From assembly GCF_016427535.1 (NCBI RefSeq), contig NZ_JAELXV010000003.1:186001-250000 (forward strand): a stretch of 64,000 bases of DNA, in the 5' to 3' direction. The notes under the pieces were generated by a model. The model saw nothing but the letters and a program-made list of their open reading frames with translations, had not been told where the DNA came from and searched no databases. A program made the position numbers and the translations under genes. Position 1 is the first letter of the stretch, and every line of letters begins with the position of its first letter. Origin of the DNA: Hymenobacter sp. BT559 (GTDB taxonomy: Bacteria > Bacteroidota > Bacteroidia > Cytophagales > Hymenobacteraceae). Shown one piece after another: positions 46,386-54,935 of this stretch.

Positions 46386-46838
46386 ATGTCTGCGAAATCT
46401 ATTTACTACGCCGCCTGCCAGGCTTTCTTGACCCAGCGCATAGCCCTGGCCCGCGCCGAGATGCAAGCCGCCCAGGATTCATCAAATACCGATACCAAAA
46501 GCAGCGCCGGCGACAAGTACGAAACTGGCCGCGCTATGGCCCAGCAAGAGCGCGACCGCCACGCCGCCCAGCTCCACGAGGCCCAGCAGCTATTGGGGGC
46601 GCTGCAAAAAATCAACCCTGAGCTCGCCAGCGACACCGTACGCCTGGGGGCACTGGCCAGCACCAGCCTAGGGCTGTTTTACCTGAGCGTTAGCGCAGGG
46701 CGGCTGGCCACGTCCGATGGGCAGGAGTTTATGGCCGTGTCGCCGGCCGCACCGCTGGCGGCGGCCCTGAGCGGGCGGCGGGCCGGCGAAGAAGTGCTAT
46801 TCAACGGCAAGCCGGTGCGGGTGTTGGCCGTGAGCTAG
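46386..46838 (+). CDS. GreA/GreB C-terminal-domain-like protein
   Basis: 150 residues. The C-terminal half (LGALASTSLGLFYLSVSAGRLATSDGQEFMAVSPAAPLAAALSGRRAGEEVLFNGKPVRVLAV) fits the GreA/B C-terminal domain pattern (SPxSPLGxALxGkkvGDeV). The N-terminal half is helical (RIALARAEMQAAQDSS...GDKYETGRAMAQQERDRHAAQLHEAQQLL), matching a family in Bacteroidota with SSAGDKYETGRAM that is often mislabelled 3-oxoacyl-ACP synthase. The GreA acidic tip residues are not obvious, so cleavage activity is doubtful. Confidence 0.78.
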   Translation: MSAKSIYYAACQAFLTQRIALARAEMQAAQDSSNTDTKSSAGDKYETGRAMAQQERDRHAAQLHEAQQLLGALQKINPELASDTVRLGALASTSLGLFYLSVSAGRLATSDGQEFMAVSPAAPLAAALSGRRAGEEVLFNGKPVRVLAVS

Positions 46839-46883
46839 CACCGCCCGCGCACCCTGCCAGCTCAGGTAGACGTAAGCAGGAGT

Positions 46884-47330
46884 ATGGAAGCTACTCTTCG
46901 CCAACTAGCCACCCTCCCGGCCCCCAAAACCACCCCGCTGCAAGACGTGGCGCGCTGCCTGCTGGGCAGCTTTATGGTGGTGGCCGGCACCGGCCACCTC
47001 ACCTTCGTGCGCCACGATTTTCAGGCCCAGGTGCCCGACTTCGTGCCGATGGACAAAGACACTGTGGTGCTACTCTCGGGCGTGGTCGAAATCGCCCTAG
47101 GGCTGGCCCTGCTTTTCCTGAAAGGCAAAAACCGGGTGCGTATGGGCCTGGGCCTAGCGGCGTTTTACGTGGCTATTTTTCCGGGCAATATTCACCAGTA
47201 TACGGAGCGCATTTCGGCGTTCAACCTCGACACCGATGGCAAGCGGCTGGCCCGGCTATTTGGGCAGCCCGTGCTGGTGGGCGCAGCCCTATGGAGCACC
47301 GGCGCACTCAAGGCACTGCGCAAAAAGTAG
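46884..47330 (+). CDS. DoxX-family membrane protein
   Basis: 148 residues, four membrane helices. The block CLLGSFMVVAGTGHLTFVRHDFQAQVPDFVPMDKDTVVLLSGVVEIALGLALLF is typical of DoxX-like proteins. Associated with quinone or terminal-oxidase function in some organisms; role here unknown. Follows the GreA/B-like gene by 45 bp and may share its transcript. Confidence 0.88.
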   Translation: MEATLRQLATLPAPKTTPLQDVARCLLGSFMVVAGTGHLTFVRHDFQAQVPDFVPMDKDTVVLLSGVVEIALGLALLFLKGKNRVRMGLGLAAFYVAIFPGNIHQYTERISAFNLDTDGKRLARLFGQPVLVGAALWSTGALKALRKK

Positions 47331-47349
47331 TGTGCAGCGGAGCTTCTCG

Positions 47350-48267
47350 CTACTGCGCCTTCTCATTTTTAGCCACCACAAACATGCGGTCGCCAAACTG
47401 GCCAGTCAGCTTATTGAGCCAGTAAGTAGGGTACTGCGTGCCGAGCTTGGTGGCCTGCTCCACGAGGTTGCCACCTAGGCGGATATTGGCCGGCGCCTTC
47501 ACGGGGTTGAGCAAATCGACCACCGAAAAACCGTTTTTGGCCAGCATCTTGCGGATGGTGTTTGGCGTGAACTCGTAGAGGTGGTAGGGTAGAATATCCA
47601 TGCGGCGCTGGCGACCTAGGGCTTTGTAGGCGGCAAAACCCAGGCGCATGCTCGGCAGGTTCGTCACGCTGGGCAGGGCTAGCACCAGCAGCCCGCCGGG
47701 GCTCAGGATGCGGCCAAACTTGCGGATGGCGGCGGCCGGCGACAGCAGGTGCTCTAGCACGTCGCCTAGGTAGGCTAGGTCGAACTGATTTTCGTGAAAG
47801 TCCTCGGTGGTTTCGATGTTGCCGGTCACCACGGGTAGGCCCAACTCGCGGCGGGCATAGTCGGCGGCGTGGGCCGATATTTCGAGGCCTGAGGTTTCCC
47901 AGCCCAGGCTTTGCAGGCTCTTAAGGGTGTAGCCGGGGCCGCAGCCCACCTCTAGGTACCGAAATTTGCGGCCGGGGTAGTGCCGCTGCATATAGGTCGT
48001 GAACTTGTCTTCCTTGACCTTACTCAAATCCAGGTTTTTGCCTTCTTCAATAAACGCCTTATCCTTTTCGGTACGGTCGTAGTTGGGGCGGTCCGTGAAG
48101 TATTCCTTACCATACAGCTTTTCGAGCTGCGCTGGCGTGGGCTGGGGGTCGAGAAAAGCGAGGTCGCAGCTGGTGCAACGGGTGCCTTGCAGGCGCTGGC
48201 CGTCAAAGAGATAGTAAAAGGGGAGGGGCTCGAAGCGCGTGGCTCCGCACAAATCACAATGACGCAT
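47350..48267 (-). CDS. SAM-dependent methyltransferase with N-terminal Zn-type Cys module
   Basis: 305 residues. The N-terminus has two CxxC pairs (C4/C7 in CDLCGA, C31/C34 in CTSC) that could bind zinc, then LDPQPTPAQLEKLYGKEYF. The class I SAM domain has YLEVGCGPGYTLKSL and DLAYLGDVLEHL, and a C-terminal YHLYEFTPNTIRKMLAKNGF. This layout is common in methyltransferases linked to polysaccharide or O-antigen clusters. Substrate unknown. Confidence 0.9.
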   Translation of the reverse strand: MRHCDLCGATRFEPLPFYYLFDGQRLQGTRCTSCDLAFLDPQPTPAQLEKLYGKEYFTDRPNYDRTEKDKAFIEEGKNLDLSKVKEDKFTTYMQRHYPGRKFRYLEVGCGPGYTLKSLQSLGWETSGLEISAHAADYARRELGLPVVTGNIETTEDFHENQFDLAYLGDVLEHLLSPAAAIRKFGRILSPGGLLVLALPSVTNLPSMRLGFAAYKALGRQRRMDILPYHLYEFTPNTIRKMLAKNGFSVVDLLNPVKAPANIRLGGNLVEQATKLGTQYPTYWLNKLTGQFGDRMFVVAKNEKAQ

Positions 48268-48415
48268 TTTTCAATTATCAGTGAGCAATTATCAATTATC
48301 AGCAAGGCGGCTGGGCGATAAAGGCAACTGATTTTAGCTGTAAAGTTCAGCAGCAGAACCCAACTCCGCGGCAAGTCGTTGGTTGAGTAGCTAATTGCCA
48401 ACTGATACTTGTTCG

Positions 48416-49402
48416 ATGATAACTGAAAAGCTAGACGCCATTGTAATCGGGGCCGGCCCCGTGGGCTTGGCCTGCGCGCTCGAAATTCAGCGCCAGGGCC
48501 TCAGCGTGGCGGTGGTAGATAAGGGCGCCCTGGTCAACTCTATTGTGGGCTACCCCACCAATATGGAGTTTTTCTCTACTCCCGAGCTGCTCGAAATCGG
48601 GGGCTACCCCTTCCCGATGGCTTCTTACAAGCCGCACCGCGAAGATGCCCTCGACTACTACCAGCGCGTGGCCGCCTCCGAAAAGCTTAGTCTGCGCCTC
48701 TACGAGCGCGTAACCGGCCTGCGTGGCCAGGCCGGCGACTTTGTGGTCGAAACCACGAAGGGCGAAATCGCCACCCGCACCGTCGTAGTAGCCACCGGCT
48801 TTTTCGACGTGCCCAACCCCCTAGGGGTACCTGGCGAGGACTTGCCGCACGTAAATCATTATTTTAAAGAGCCCTACGCCCACGCCGGCCAAAACGTAGT
48901 GGTGGTAGGAGCCAAAAATTCGTCGGCCAAAGCCGCGTTGTCGCTGGCTCGCTCGGGAGCCCGTGCCACGCTGGTAGTGCGCGGCGCCGAAGTGTCGGAG
49001 AGCGTGAAGTACTGGATTCGGCCCGACCTGCTCAACCGCATCAAGGAGGGGCGCATTACGGCGTATTTTAATACCACCATCACGGCTATCACGCCGCACA
49101 CAGTAGAGGTCATTACGCCCGAAGGACCGCTCAGTATTCCGGCCGACTACGTGTACGCCCTCACCGGCTACCGCCCCGATTACTCGCTGCTGGTCGATAT
49201 GCTGGCCCTGCCGCTAGATGAAAACGACCCCGCCCGGCCCATTCTTTTCGACCCTGCCACGCACGAAACGGCGCGCCCCGGCGTGTACGCCGCCGGCACC
49301 GTGTGCGGCGGCTTGGCCACCAGCCGCTGGTTTATTGAGAACGGCCGGCACCACGCGCAGCTCATTGCGGCGGCGCTAGCTGGCGCTCCGGTAAATGCCT
49401 AG
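48416..49402 (+). CDS. ypdA: YpdA-type bacillithiol disulfide reductase
   Basis: 328-residue FAD/NADPH oxidoreductase starting at the ATG 48416 (MITEKLDAIVIGAGPVGLACALE); the TTG seven codons earlier is rejected. FAD motif GAGPVGLACALE; NAD(P) motif VVVGAKNSSAKAALSLA; YPTNMEFFSTPELLEIGG is a YpdA hallmark; it ends GTVCGGLATSRWFIENG with the expected Cys near the FAD-closing block. YpdA reduces oxidised bacillithiol in Firmicutes; bacillithiol is also known from some Bacteroidota. No bsh biosynthesis gene is in the window. Confidence 0.9.
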   Translation: MITEKLDAIVIGAGPVGLACALEIQRQGLSVAVVDKGALVNSIVGYPTNMEFFSTPELLEIGGYPFPMASYKPHREDALDYYQRVAASEKLSLRLYERVTGLRGQAGDFVVETTKGEIATRTVVVATGFFDVPNPLGVPGEDLPHVNHYFKEPYAHAGQNVVVVGAKNSSAKAALSLARSGARATLVVRGAEVSESVKYWIRPDLLNRIKEGRITAYFNTTITAITPHTVEVITPEGPLSIPADYVYALTGYRPDYSLLVDMLALPLDENDPARPILFDPATHETARPGVYAAGTVCGGLATSRWFIENGRHHAQLIAAALAGAPVNA

Positions 49403-49417
49403 GAAGCAACAATACCG

Positions 49418-49463
49418 CATAAAAAAGCCGCTTGCTTCGTACAAAGCAAGCGGCTTTTTTATG
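49418..49463. terminator. Bidirectional intrinsic terminator
   Basis: 20-bp perfect arms 49418-49437 and 49444-49463 between convergent genes. Confidence 0.93.
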
Positions 49464-49477
49464 TGTTGGTTAGAGAG

Positions 49478-49918
49478 CTAGGGAGCGAACGTAACATCTA
49501 CCGTGGCGCCACTCAGAGTGCCGGTCAAGCGCAAGCTGTTGCTTGTTAGTTCTTTGATATCGAAAGTGCCATTTAGAGGCGTATTAGGTACGGTGAGCTG
49601 CATTTGTGTCTGCTCGCTGTTAGCAAAGCTCCAAGAGCCGGTTTGCGTTTGCGGGTCCGTGGCATTGCATTTGGTTGCACCAGCATCGTCTACCACAGTC
49701 TTATCCGTGTTAAACTTGAAAGTGTCGTCATTGTAGCAAGTAGGGAGCACTACGTTGATTGGGAATGAATTTGTGCCAAGGCTAACTGTGCCAGTCGATA
49801 TCTTCCACTTAGGGGTCGTCAACAATTCGGTGCGCGAAGGAGCAGGTGCGGGCTCGCTGTTTTTATCGCAAGCGCCTAGGGCAGCTATTCCGATGAGAAG
49901 AAGGTAGGCTTTTTTCAT
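49478..49918 (-). CDS. Small lipoprotein, lipocalin-like fold suspected
   Basis: 146 residues, lipobox LGAC, Cys17. The mature part starts with an acidic linker, then TPKWKISTGTVSLG, CYNDDTFKFNTDKTVVDDAGATKC, TGSWSFANSEQTQMQLTVP. The order W-x-I, DD/FxF, D-x-G-x-x-K, G-x-W is that of lipocalin-like/DUF5004-type lipoproteins frequent in Bacteroidota, with the two Cys probably disulfide-bonded. Function unknown. Confidence 0.8.
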   Translation of the reverse strand: MKKAYLLLIGIAALGACDKNSEPAPAPSRTELLTTPKWKISTGTVSLGTNSFPINVVLPTCYNDDTFKFNTDKTVVDDAGATKCNATDPQTQTGSWSFANSEQTQMQLTVPNTPLNGTFDIKELTSNSLRLTGTLSGATVDVTFAP

Positions 49919-49998
49919 AGCAGGAGAGAGCTAAGTAGAATGAGAACGCAAGCTACACTCTGGCCACGCATTCTCGCTCATTTGCAGGTGAGTATCGC

Positions 49999-51165
49999 CT
50001 ACTGGCAAGCGCTGGCCGCCGGGATGGCATAAGAGTAGCCTGCCGCTGCCCCGCGCTGAAAAAACGCGCACCCAGTAGCTGAGTCGCCCATCTGCTGTGC
50101 CAATCGGCCCAGCAAAAACAGCGTGCGGCCGTCTTCGGGCTGGCTCTCTAGCGCTTGAAAGTAGGCAGTGCGGGCGTCGGCGTAGCGCCCTAGGTGGGCC
50201 AACGCGGCGCCCTCGGCCTGCAGGTAGGAAAGGGGTACGGCGCGGCCCAGGCGCTGGTATTGGCGGTGGCCCTGGCGCAGGTCGGCCAGGGCGGGGCGGG
50301 GGCGGCGTAGGTCAAGCAGGCGGTTTTCGCCGCGAGCCAGGTAGGCCTCGGCTAGTGTAGTGTCGAGGCGTAAGGCCTGCGAGTAGCTACGCTCAGCCTC
50401 GGCCGGCTGGTGCAGCACTACCTGGCAGCGACCTAGGCGGTAGAGCACGCGGGCGGTTTCGGGGGTGGGCAGTGGGTCGGTGCCAGCGGCGCTGGCCAGT
50501 AGGGCAGCTTGGTAGTCGGCCCGGGCCGTGGCGTAGTCGTGGTTAATGTCTTCGGCGAGCTGGCCCCGCAGGCGCAGGGCCGAGGTGTAGTCGTCGCGGA
50601 AGGCAATGGCTTGGTCGAGGTAGCTGTAGGCAGTGCTCCACTGGCCCTGGGCAAAGGCCTTGCGAGCGTCGTCGTAATTAACGCCCGCCGCCACGCGGTC
50701 CATCACCACCTTGGCCGAGATACCAAACAAGAAAATGAGCCCCGTAATGGCCGCTACCAACCAGAAATCCTGGCGGTTGAAGCGCACCTGCTGGCGAGGC
50801 ACGCGCTGCTGGTAGTGGCGCTCGCGGCTGCCTGCCGGGGGGCGGGTGCGCAGCGGGCGGGTGGCCATGGGCGGGGGCATGTGGTACACCGAGGGGCCAC
50901 TGGCGGCAGCTTCGGCCGCGGCGCGGCGCTGGCTGTCGGCGTACTGGGCAGCTTGCTGCAACTGGTAGTCGTACTGGGCGCGGCGGCCGGGGTCAGACAG
51001 CACCCGGTAGGCGGCGGCTACGGCCTTAAATTGCTCTTCGTGGCGTGGGTCGCCGCCGTGCTTGTCGGGGTGCAGCTGGTTGGCTAAGCGCCGGTAGGCC
51101 TGCTTGATAACCTCGACCGAAGCCGTTGCGGGCACCCCTAGCACCTGGTAATGATTTTGACTCAC
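49999..51165 (-). CDS. Membrane-anchored J-domain protein with TPR-like repeats
   Basis: 388 residues. An N-terminal J domain (1-70, HPD at 32-34) follows MSQNHYQVLGV; after a Pro/Arg-rich linker, a single membrane helix at about 135-155 (FWLVAAITGLIFLFGISAKV); then TPR-like helix pairs (QWSTAYSYLDQAIAFRDDYTSALRLRGQLA, AYLARGENRLLDLRRPRPALADLRQG, RTAYFQALESQPEDGRTLFLLGRLAQQMG). It probably recruits a DnaK partner to the membrane and presents a TPR surface. The membrane side facing the J domain is not certain. Transcribed divergently from the next gene. Confidence 0.85.
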   Translation of the reverse strand: MSQNHYQVLGVPATASVEVIKQAYRRLANQLHPDKHGGDPRHEEQFKAVAAAYRVLSDPGRRAQYDYQLQQAAQYADSQRRAAAEAAASGPSVYHMPPPMATRPLRTRPPAGSRERHYQQRVPRQQVRFNRQDFWLVAAITGLIFLFGISAKVVMDRVAAGVNYDDARKAFAQGQWSTAYSYLDQAIAFRDDYTSALRLRGQLAEDINHDYATARADYQAALLASAAGTDPLPTPETARVLYRLGRCQVVLHQPAEAERSYSQALRLDTTLAEAYLARGENRLLDLRRPRPALADLRQGHRQYQRLGRAVPLSYLQAEGAALAHLGRYADARTAYFQALESQPEDGRTLFLLGRLAQQMGDSATGCAFFQRGAAAGYSYAIPAASACQ

Positions 51166-51307
51166 GTCCCGAAAAAATTAAAGAGAAGCCAGGGATAAAA
51201 GTTAGCCCTGGCCGCAAGTTTTGCGTAAAGAACGCCCTAGGTAGGCGGGCTGTTGCCCACGGCGCCTGCTTCTTAACCGCAACTTCTAGCTAAACAATTC
51301 CTCTTTT

Positions 51308-51688
51308 ATGGCGACCCTGACCGACGACAAAACGCCGCGCAACGATAGCCTCATCAGCAACCTCACCGGCTACCTCGACACGCGCATCGACATTGTGCGC
51401 CTCGAAACTCAGGAGAAGGTTAAGGGTGTGTTTGTGAGCACTGTACACGGCGTAGCCCTAGCTTTTCTAGGTATCCTATTCATCGTGTTTGGCTCCGTTT
51501 ACCTGGGCCTGGCCCTGAACCAAGCGCTCGAAAGCCCATCGGCCGGCTTTGGGCTGGTAGCGGCGCTATACTTGGTGCTGGCGGTGCTTTTCTTCGTGGG
51601 CGTCGATAAGAAAGTATTTCAAGGGGTAGCTGATAAGCTGCTCAATAACACCATCTACAAATCGGATAAGCGCGACGCGGCAAAGTAA
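51308..51688 (+). CDS. Small holin-X-like (YqjE-type) membrane protein
   Basis: 126 residues. An N-terminal amphipathic helix (SLISNLTGYLDTRIDIVRLETQEKVKGVF) is followed by two membrane helices (ALAFLGILFIVFGSVYLGLAL; GLVAALYLVLAVLFFVGV). This is the layout of YqjE / putative actinobacterial holin-X family proteins, which, despite the name, are not phage lysis proteins as a rule. No other phage gene is near. Likely in an operon with the next gene (101 bp apart, with an additional CCTAGG pair between). Confidence 0.8.
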   Translation: MATLTDDKTPRNDSLISNLTGYLDTRIDIVRLETQEKVKGVFVSTVHGVALAFLGILFIVFGSVYLGLALNQALESPSAGFGLVAALYLVLAVLFFVGVDKKVFQGVADKLLNNTIYKSDKRDAAK

Positions 51689-51789
51689 TTTGTCCGGCCG
51701 GCGGCACCCTAGGTCGCCCTTGCCCTGCCGAGCCTACCTAGGGCGCCTGCCCCACGTTTCTCTCCTCTACTTAGCAACCAACACCTACT

Positions 51790-52848
51790 ATGGCTGAGCC
51801 GAACAACCCGCTGTTTGAAGACGAAAAGGAATTTCTGGAGCGCAAAAAGCTCGAGTATGAACGGGCTTTGCGCGGTGATGTCGAAGAAATAAAAGAGCAG
51901 ACCATTCATGTCGGCAAGCTAGCGCTAGTGGGCGCGGGTGTGGCCGGCGGTGTGTGGCTGCTCGTGAAAGCCTTTAGCGGCAACAAAAGCAAGAAGAAGC
52001 ATAAAAAGCATAAGCGCCATTCTTCCTTCGAAGACTACGCGGGCTTTGATGGCTACGAAGGCTACGATGATGCGCACGACGAGGAGCTAGATGCCTTGGC
52101 TACCGCTTACAACTCGCCAGAGTACGCTTACGACCACGCCAACCGCTACTCAGAAGAAGATGGCTTTTACCAAGAGGGTAATCGGGCCGACTACTTCCAG
52201 GATGAGGATAGCGATGACGACGATAATGGCCTGAGCGATTATCCCGACTTCCCGGCCCACTCTAGCTCGCAGCACGGCACCGATGCGTATAGCGAAGGCG
52301 CTACCGATACGGATACCACCTACGGCAGCCACGACGACCCAGGCGTGTACAGCACCGATACTGGCGTGTACCACACCGACGAAGACCAAGGTGATGATGA
52401 CCTAGATGACGCGGAGCCGTCCCATTCGTTTGCTTCGCCCAATTCGTACCAAGCGCGCCCTTACGACGATAGCCGCCGCTTACCAGAATCGGATAGCTTT
52501 ACCGAGCTGGATGAGAAAGATGAGTACGCGCAACCTGCTGAAAACGAAACGACCGAGGCTAAAAAGCCGTGGCTGATACCAACTGTGATGGCCTTTGCCC
52601 AGAGTGAAACGGGTAAGGTGCTAGTAGCGCAGGCTGCCGCAATGGCCCTGGCCTTCGTGAGCAGCAAGGTGAAGGATATTCTGCCGCGCAATGAGGACAA
52701 AGCCGGCAAAAATGCCGACCTTGCGCACTCATCGGCCTTGGCGGGCGCTTCGCCTGTTACTTGGCCTGCCAACACTGCCGCTCAGGATGCCTCTGCTGCC
52801 GCCCACCACGACACCGACGCCAACTCCCACCGCGAGCCGCTTGCTTGA
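51790..52848 (+). CDS. Membrane-associated acidic protein, unknown
   Basis: 352 residues, not recognised. N-terminal amphipathic helix, one membrane helix at about 45-65 (GKLALVGAGVAGGVWLLVKAF), then a strongly basic patch (KSKKKHKKHKRHSS), a long acidic Asp/Glu/Tyr/Ser-rich disordered stretch (about 80-245), and a C-terminal helix (MAFAQSETGKVLVAQAAAMALAFVSSKVKDIL) that could insert in or lie on the membrane. The alternating basic/acidic design suggests a scaffold. The 3' end overlaps the start of the prenylglyceryl phosphate synthase by 62 bases. Confidence 0.8.
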   Translation: MAEPNNPLFEDEKEFLERKKLEYERALRGDVEEIKEQTIHVGKLALVGAGVAGGVWLLVKAFSGNKSKKKHKKHKRHSSFEDYAGFDGYEGYDDAHDEELDALATAYNSPEYAYDHANRYSEEDGFYQEGNRADYFQDEDSDDDDNGLSDYPDFPAHSSSQHGTDAYSEGATDTDTTYGSHDDPGVYSTDTGVYHTDEDQGDDDLDDAEPSHSFASPNSYQARPYDDSRRLPESDSFTELDEKDEYAQPAENETTEAKKPWLIPTVMAFAQSETGKVLVAQAAAMALAFVSSKVKDILPRNEDKAGKNADLAHSSALAGASPVTWPANTAAQDASAAAHHDTDANSHREPLA

Positions 52849-53614
52849 TTCGCTAGTCGGGCTGCGGCGGCGCGGGCGCAAGGCCCTGGCCGTGCTGCTC
52901 GACCCCGATGATTTTGCTGCCGATAGCCTGCGCCACTTGCTGCGCTTGGCCCGTCAGCACCCCGTTGATTTCTTCCTCGTTGGGGGCAGCCTGGTGCTTA
53001 CCGAGCACCAAGCTGCCCTCATTGCGTTGCTGAAGGCTGAGGCGCCGCAGGTGCCCGTTATCCTGTTTCCGAGCCACGCCCTGCACGTAGACCCCGCCGC
53101 TGATGGCATACTGCTACTGTCGCTCATCTCGGGGCGCAATCCTGACTTTCTCATCGGGCAGCACGTAGTAGCTGCCCCGCGCCTGCGCCAGAGCGGCTTG
53201 CAACTGCTGCCCACCGGCTATATGCTGGTTGATAGTGGCCGCCCCACCACGGCGTCGTACATCAGCGGCACCACGCCTTTGCCCCACGACAAGCCCAGCA
53301 TCGCGGCGGCTACGGCCATGGCCGGCGAGCAGCTAGGACTGCGCCTCATGTACCTCGACGGGGGCAGTGGCGCCCAGCACCCCGTGTCGGCGGCCATGAT
53401 ACGGGCCGTGCGCGAAGCCGTAGATGTGCCCCTCATCGTGGGCGGCGGGCTAAACACGGGCGAGAAGATTCACGCCGCCCTAGGTGCCGGCGCCGACCTC
53501 GTAGTAGTAGGCAACCATATCGAGCACAACCCCAACTTCCTAGCCGAAGCCGTAGCCGCTACCCGTACCGCAGATTCGAACGGATTTGTCGAATTTAACG
53601 GATACGCCCGCTAA
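52787..53614 (+). CDS. Geranylgeranylglyceryl-phosphate-synthase family (PcrB-like)
   Basis: Prenyltransferase that would join a long prenyl diphosphate to glycerol 1-phosphate, giving an archaeal-type ether lipid precursor. 275 residues from the ATG at 52787; the first ~25 are Pro/Thr-rich and overlap the previous gene. TIM-barrel blocks are ALAVLLDPDDFAAD, GGSLVLTE, FPSHALHVDPAADGILLLSLISGRNPDFLIGQH, YLDGGSGA, LIVGGGLNTG and VVVGNHIEHNP. The last about 15 residues (TADSNGFVEFNGYAR) are encoded by the left arm of a dispersed inverted repeat. The group and chain length (C15 to C35) cannot be told. Confidence 0.93.
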   Translation: MPLLPPTTTPTPTPTASRLLDSLVGLRRRGRKALAVLLDPDDFAADSLRHLLRLARQHPVDFFLVGGSLVLTEHQAALIALLKAEAPQVPVILFPSHALHVDPAADGILLLSLISGRNPDFLIGQHVVAAPRLRQSGLQLLPTGYMLVDSGRPTTASYISGTTPLPHDKPSIAAATAMAGEQLGLRLMYLDGGSGAQHPVSAAMIRAVREAVDVPLIVGGGLNTGEKIHAALGAGADLVVVGNHIEHNPNFLAEAVAATRTADSNGFVEFNGYAR

Positions 53615-53848
53615 AGCGGGCTAGCTATTCAGGAGAGGCATAATAGTGCAGAATGCCAGTCTGCAGCCATTAGGCTATACTACGCCCACTGTGTCCACCT
53701 AGAAGTCAAGACCTCTACATACTATTCAAAAACACAACAGGCCGCCTATTTGGGCGGCCTGTTGTGTTTTTGAATAGTATAACCAGTTAGTCAGCCTGCT
53801 ATAGCAGGCGTATCCGTTAAATCCGACAAATCCGTTCGAATCTGCGGT
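53567..53848. repeat. Dispersed inverted-repeat element, copy B (GGATTTGTCGGATT family)
   Basis: 56-bp arms 53567-53622 and 53793-53848 with four mismatches. The left arm is translated as the end of the prenylglyceryl phosphate synthase; the right arm stops two bases before the AraC-type gene's stop codon. A 28-bp perfect hairpin lies in the middle. Related to copy A. Confidence 0.88.
53719..53780. terminator. Bidirectional terminator with 28-bp perfect arms
   Basis: Arms 53719-53746 and 53753-53780 around a 6-nt loop, with T-runs inside both arms, between convergent genes and inside repeat copy B. Confidence 0.88.
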
Positions 53849-53849
53849 C

Positions 53850-54776
53850 CTAGATGTTCATGGCCGATTCGCGGCGGCGCATCTTACCGGCCGGAATGCC
53901 AAACATCATCTTGAAACGGCGGCAGAAGTAGGCAGTGTCTTTATATCCCACCTCGCGGCCGATGTCGCGGATGCTCTTCTTGGTAGTGCGCAGCAGCGAT
54001 ACCGCACGCTCCATGCGCTGGTATTCGATGTAGTCCTGAGGGTTAATGTTGGTCAGCATCTTGAAATACTGGCCCACATAGTCCTCGCTCACGCCTGCTA
54101 CGCCAGCCAGCACCTTGTTCGAGAGGTCACCGCTCAGGTTCTCCTTAATGAAGTTGAACAGGTCAATGAGGCGCGGGTCTTTGAAGTACGTGCTGTTGGT
54201 GGCAAGCTGCTCCACAAAGAGGTTATTGCGCAAGATGTAGCGCACTACCTCCACCACGATGTTTTCGGTGTAGATGCTTACCAGCCGCTCGCGACCCGGC
54301 AAATCTTGTAGCGTTTCTTCAACAACTTTAATAATAAGGTTAGCCAGCTTAGAGTTGCCTTTGATAACAAAGGCCGGCACGTCGAGAGACGAGAAAAAGT
54401 TAACCGAGTCGAATACTTTGGCCTCGAAGGCTACAAAGCTGTGGCTTTCTTCGGCGTCGCCAATAAGGTCCAGGTTATCGTTAGAAGAGAAGAACCGGTC
54501 CTTGTTTGTAATCAGGTCGTCGTTAGAAATAACCCGGCTGCTAGCCCCGGCGCCGTAGCCAATACGGGTGGCGCGGCCGCCCGGCACAAACAGCAGTTCG
54601 CCTTCTTCTACGACTTGCTCGTCTTCGCCGAAGCGAATTTGTCCCCGGTGCAATAAAATAATATTATTACCCACGTCATATACGTTGCGGGCCGTAAAGC
54701 CTTGCCGTAGTACCAAATTCTTGGCCTTTATGTAGCGGACCCCTAGTGATTCGATGACTTTATTGTAATCTTCCAT
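53850..54776 (-). CDS. AraC-family transcriptional regulator
   Basis: 308 residues. The C-terminal 100 residues hold two helix-turn-helix motifs of AraC type: LAGVAGVSEDYVGQYFKMLTNINPQDYIEYQRMERAVSLL and IRDIGREVGYKDTAYFCRRFKMMFGIPAGKMRR. The N-terminal 200 residues contain a cupin-like sensing part (LHRGQIRFGEDEQVVEEGELLFVPGG). Its target and ligand are unknown. Upstream (minus strand) is a TAACTTTC box and a TTG, a probable promoter. The gene has no CCTAGG. Confidence 0.93.
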   Translation of the reverse strand: MEDYNKVIESLGVRYIKAKNLVLRQGFTARNVYDVGNNIILLHRGQIRFGEDEQVVEEGELLFVPGGRATRIGYGAGASSRVISNDDLITNKDRFFSSNDNLDLIGDAEESHSFVAFEAKVFDSVNFFSSLDVPAFVIKGNSKLANLIIKVVEETLQDLPGRERLVSIYTENIVVEVVRYILRNNLFVEQLATNSTYFKDPRLIDLFNFIKENLSGDLSNKVLAGVAGVSEDYVGQYFKMLTNINPQDYIEYQRMERAVSLLRTTKKSIRDIGREVGYKDTAYFCRRFKMMFGIPAGKMRRRESAMNI

Positions 54777-54871
54777 AAGTTAATGAGTAGCTCTTGGGTA
54801 TAATGGGTGTTAAAAGTGCCGAAAGTTACGACTTAATAATCCAATAAAGCATGGAAAAATTCAGTAAAAAT

Positions 54872-54901
54872 AAAAACCCAAGCCAAAAGGCCTGGGTTTT
54901 G
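54872..54901 (-). terminator. Terminator of the acyl-CoA dehydrogenase gene
   Basis: AAAACCCAAGCC pairs with GGCCTGGGTTTT with one mismatch. Confidence 0.82.
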
Positions 54902-54935
54902 TGCAAAATGCTTGAAAACAAGGGCCGCAGAAGGC

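Noticed and set aside
51308..51688. Holin as sign of a prophage
   Set aside because: No integrase, capsid, lysin or other phage gene nearby; the family is mostly non-phage.
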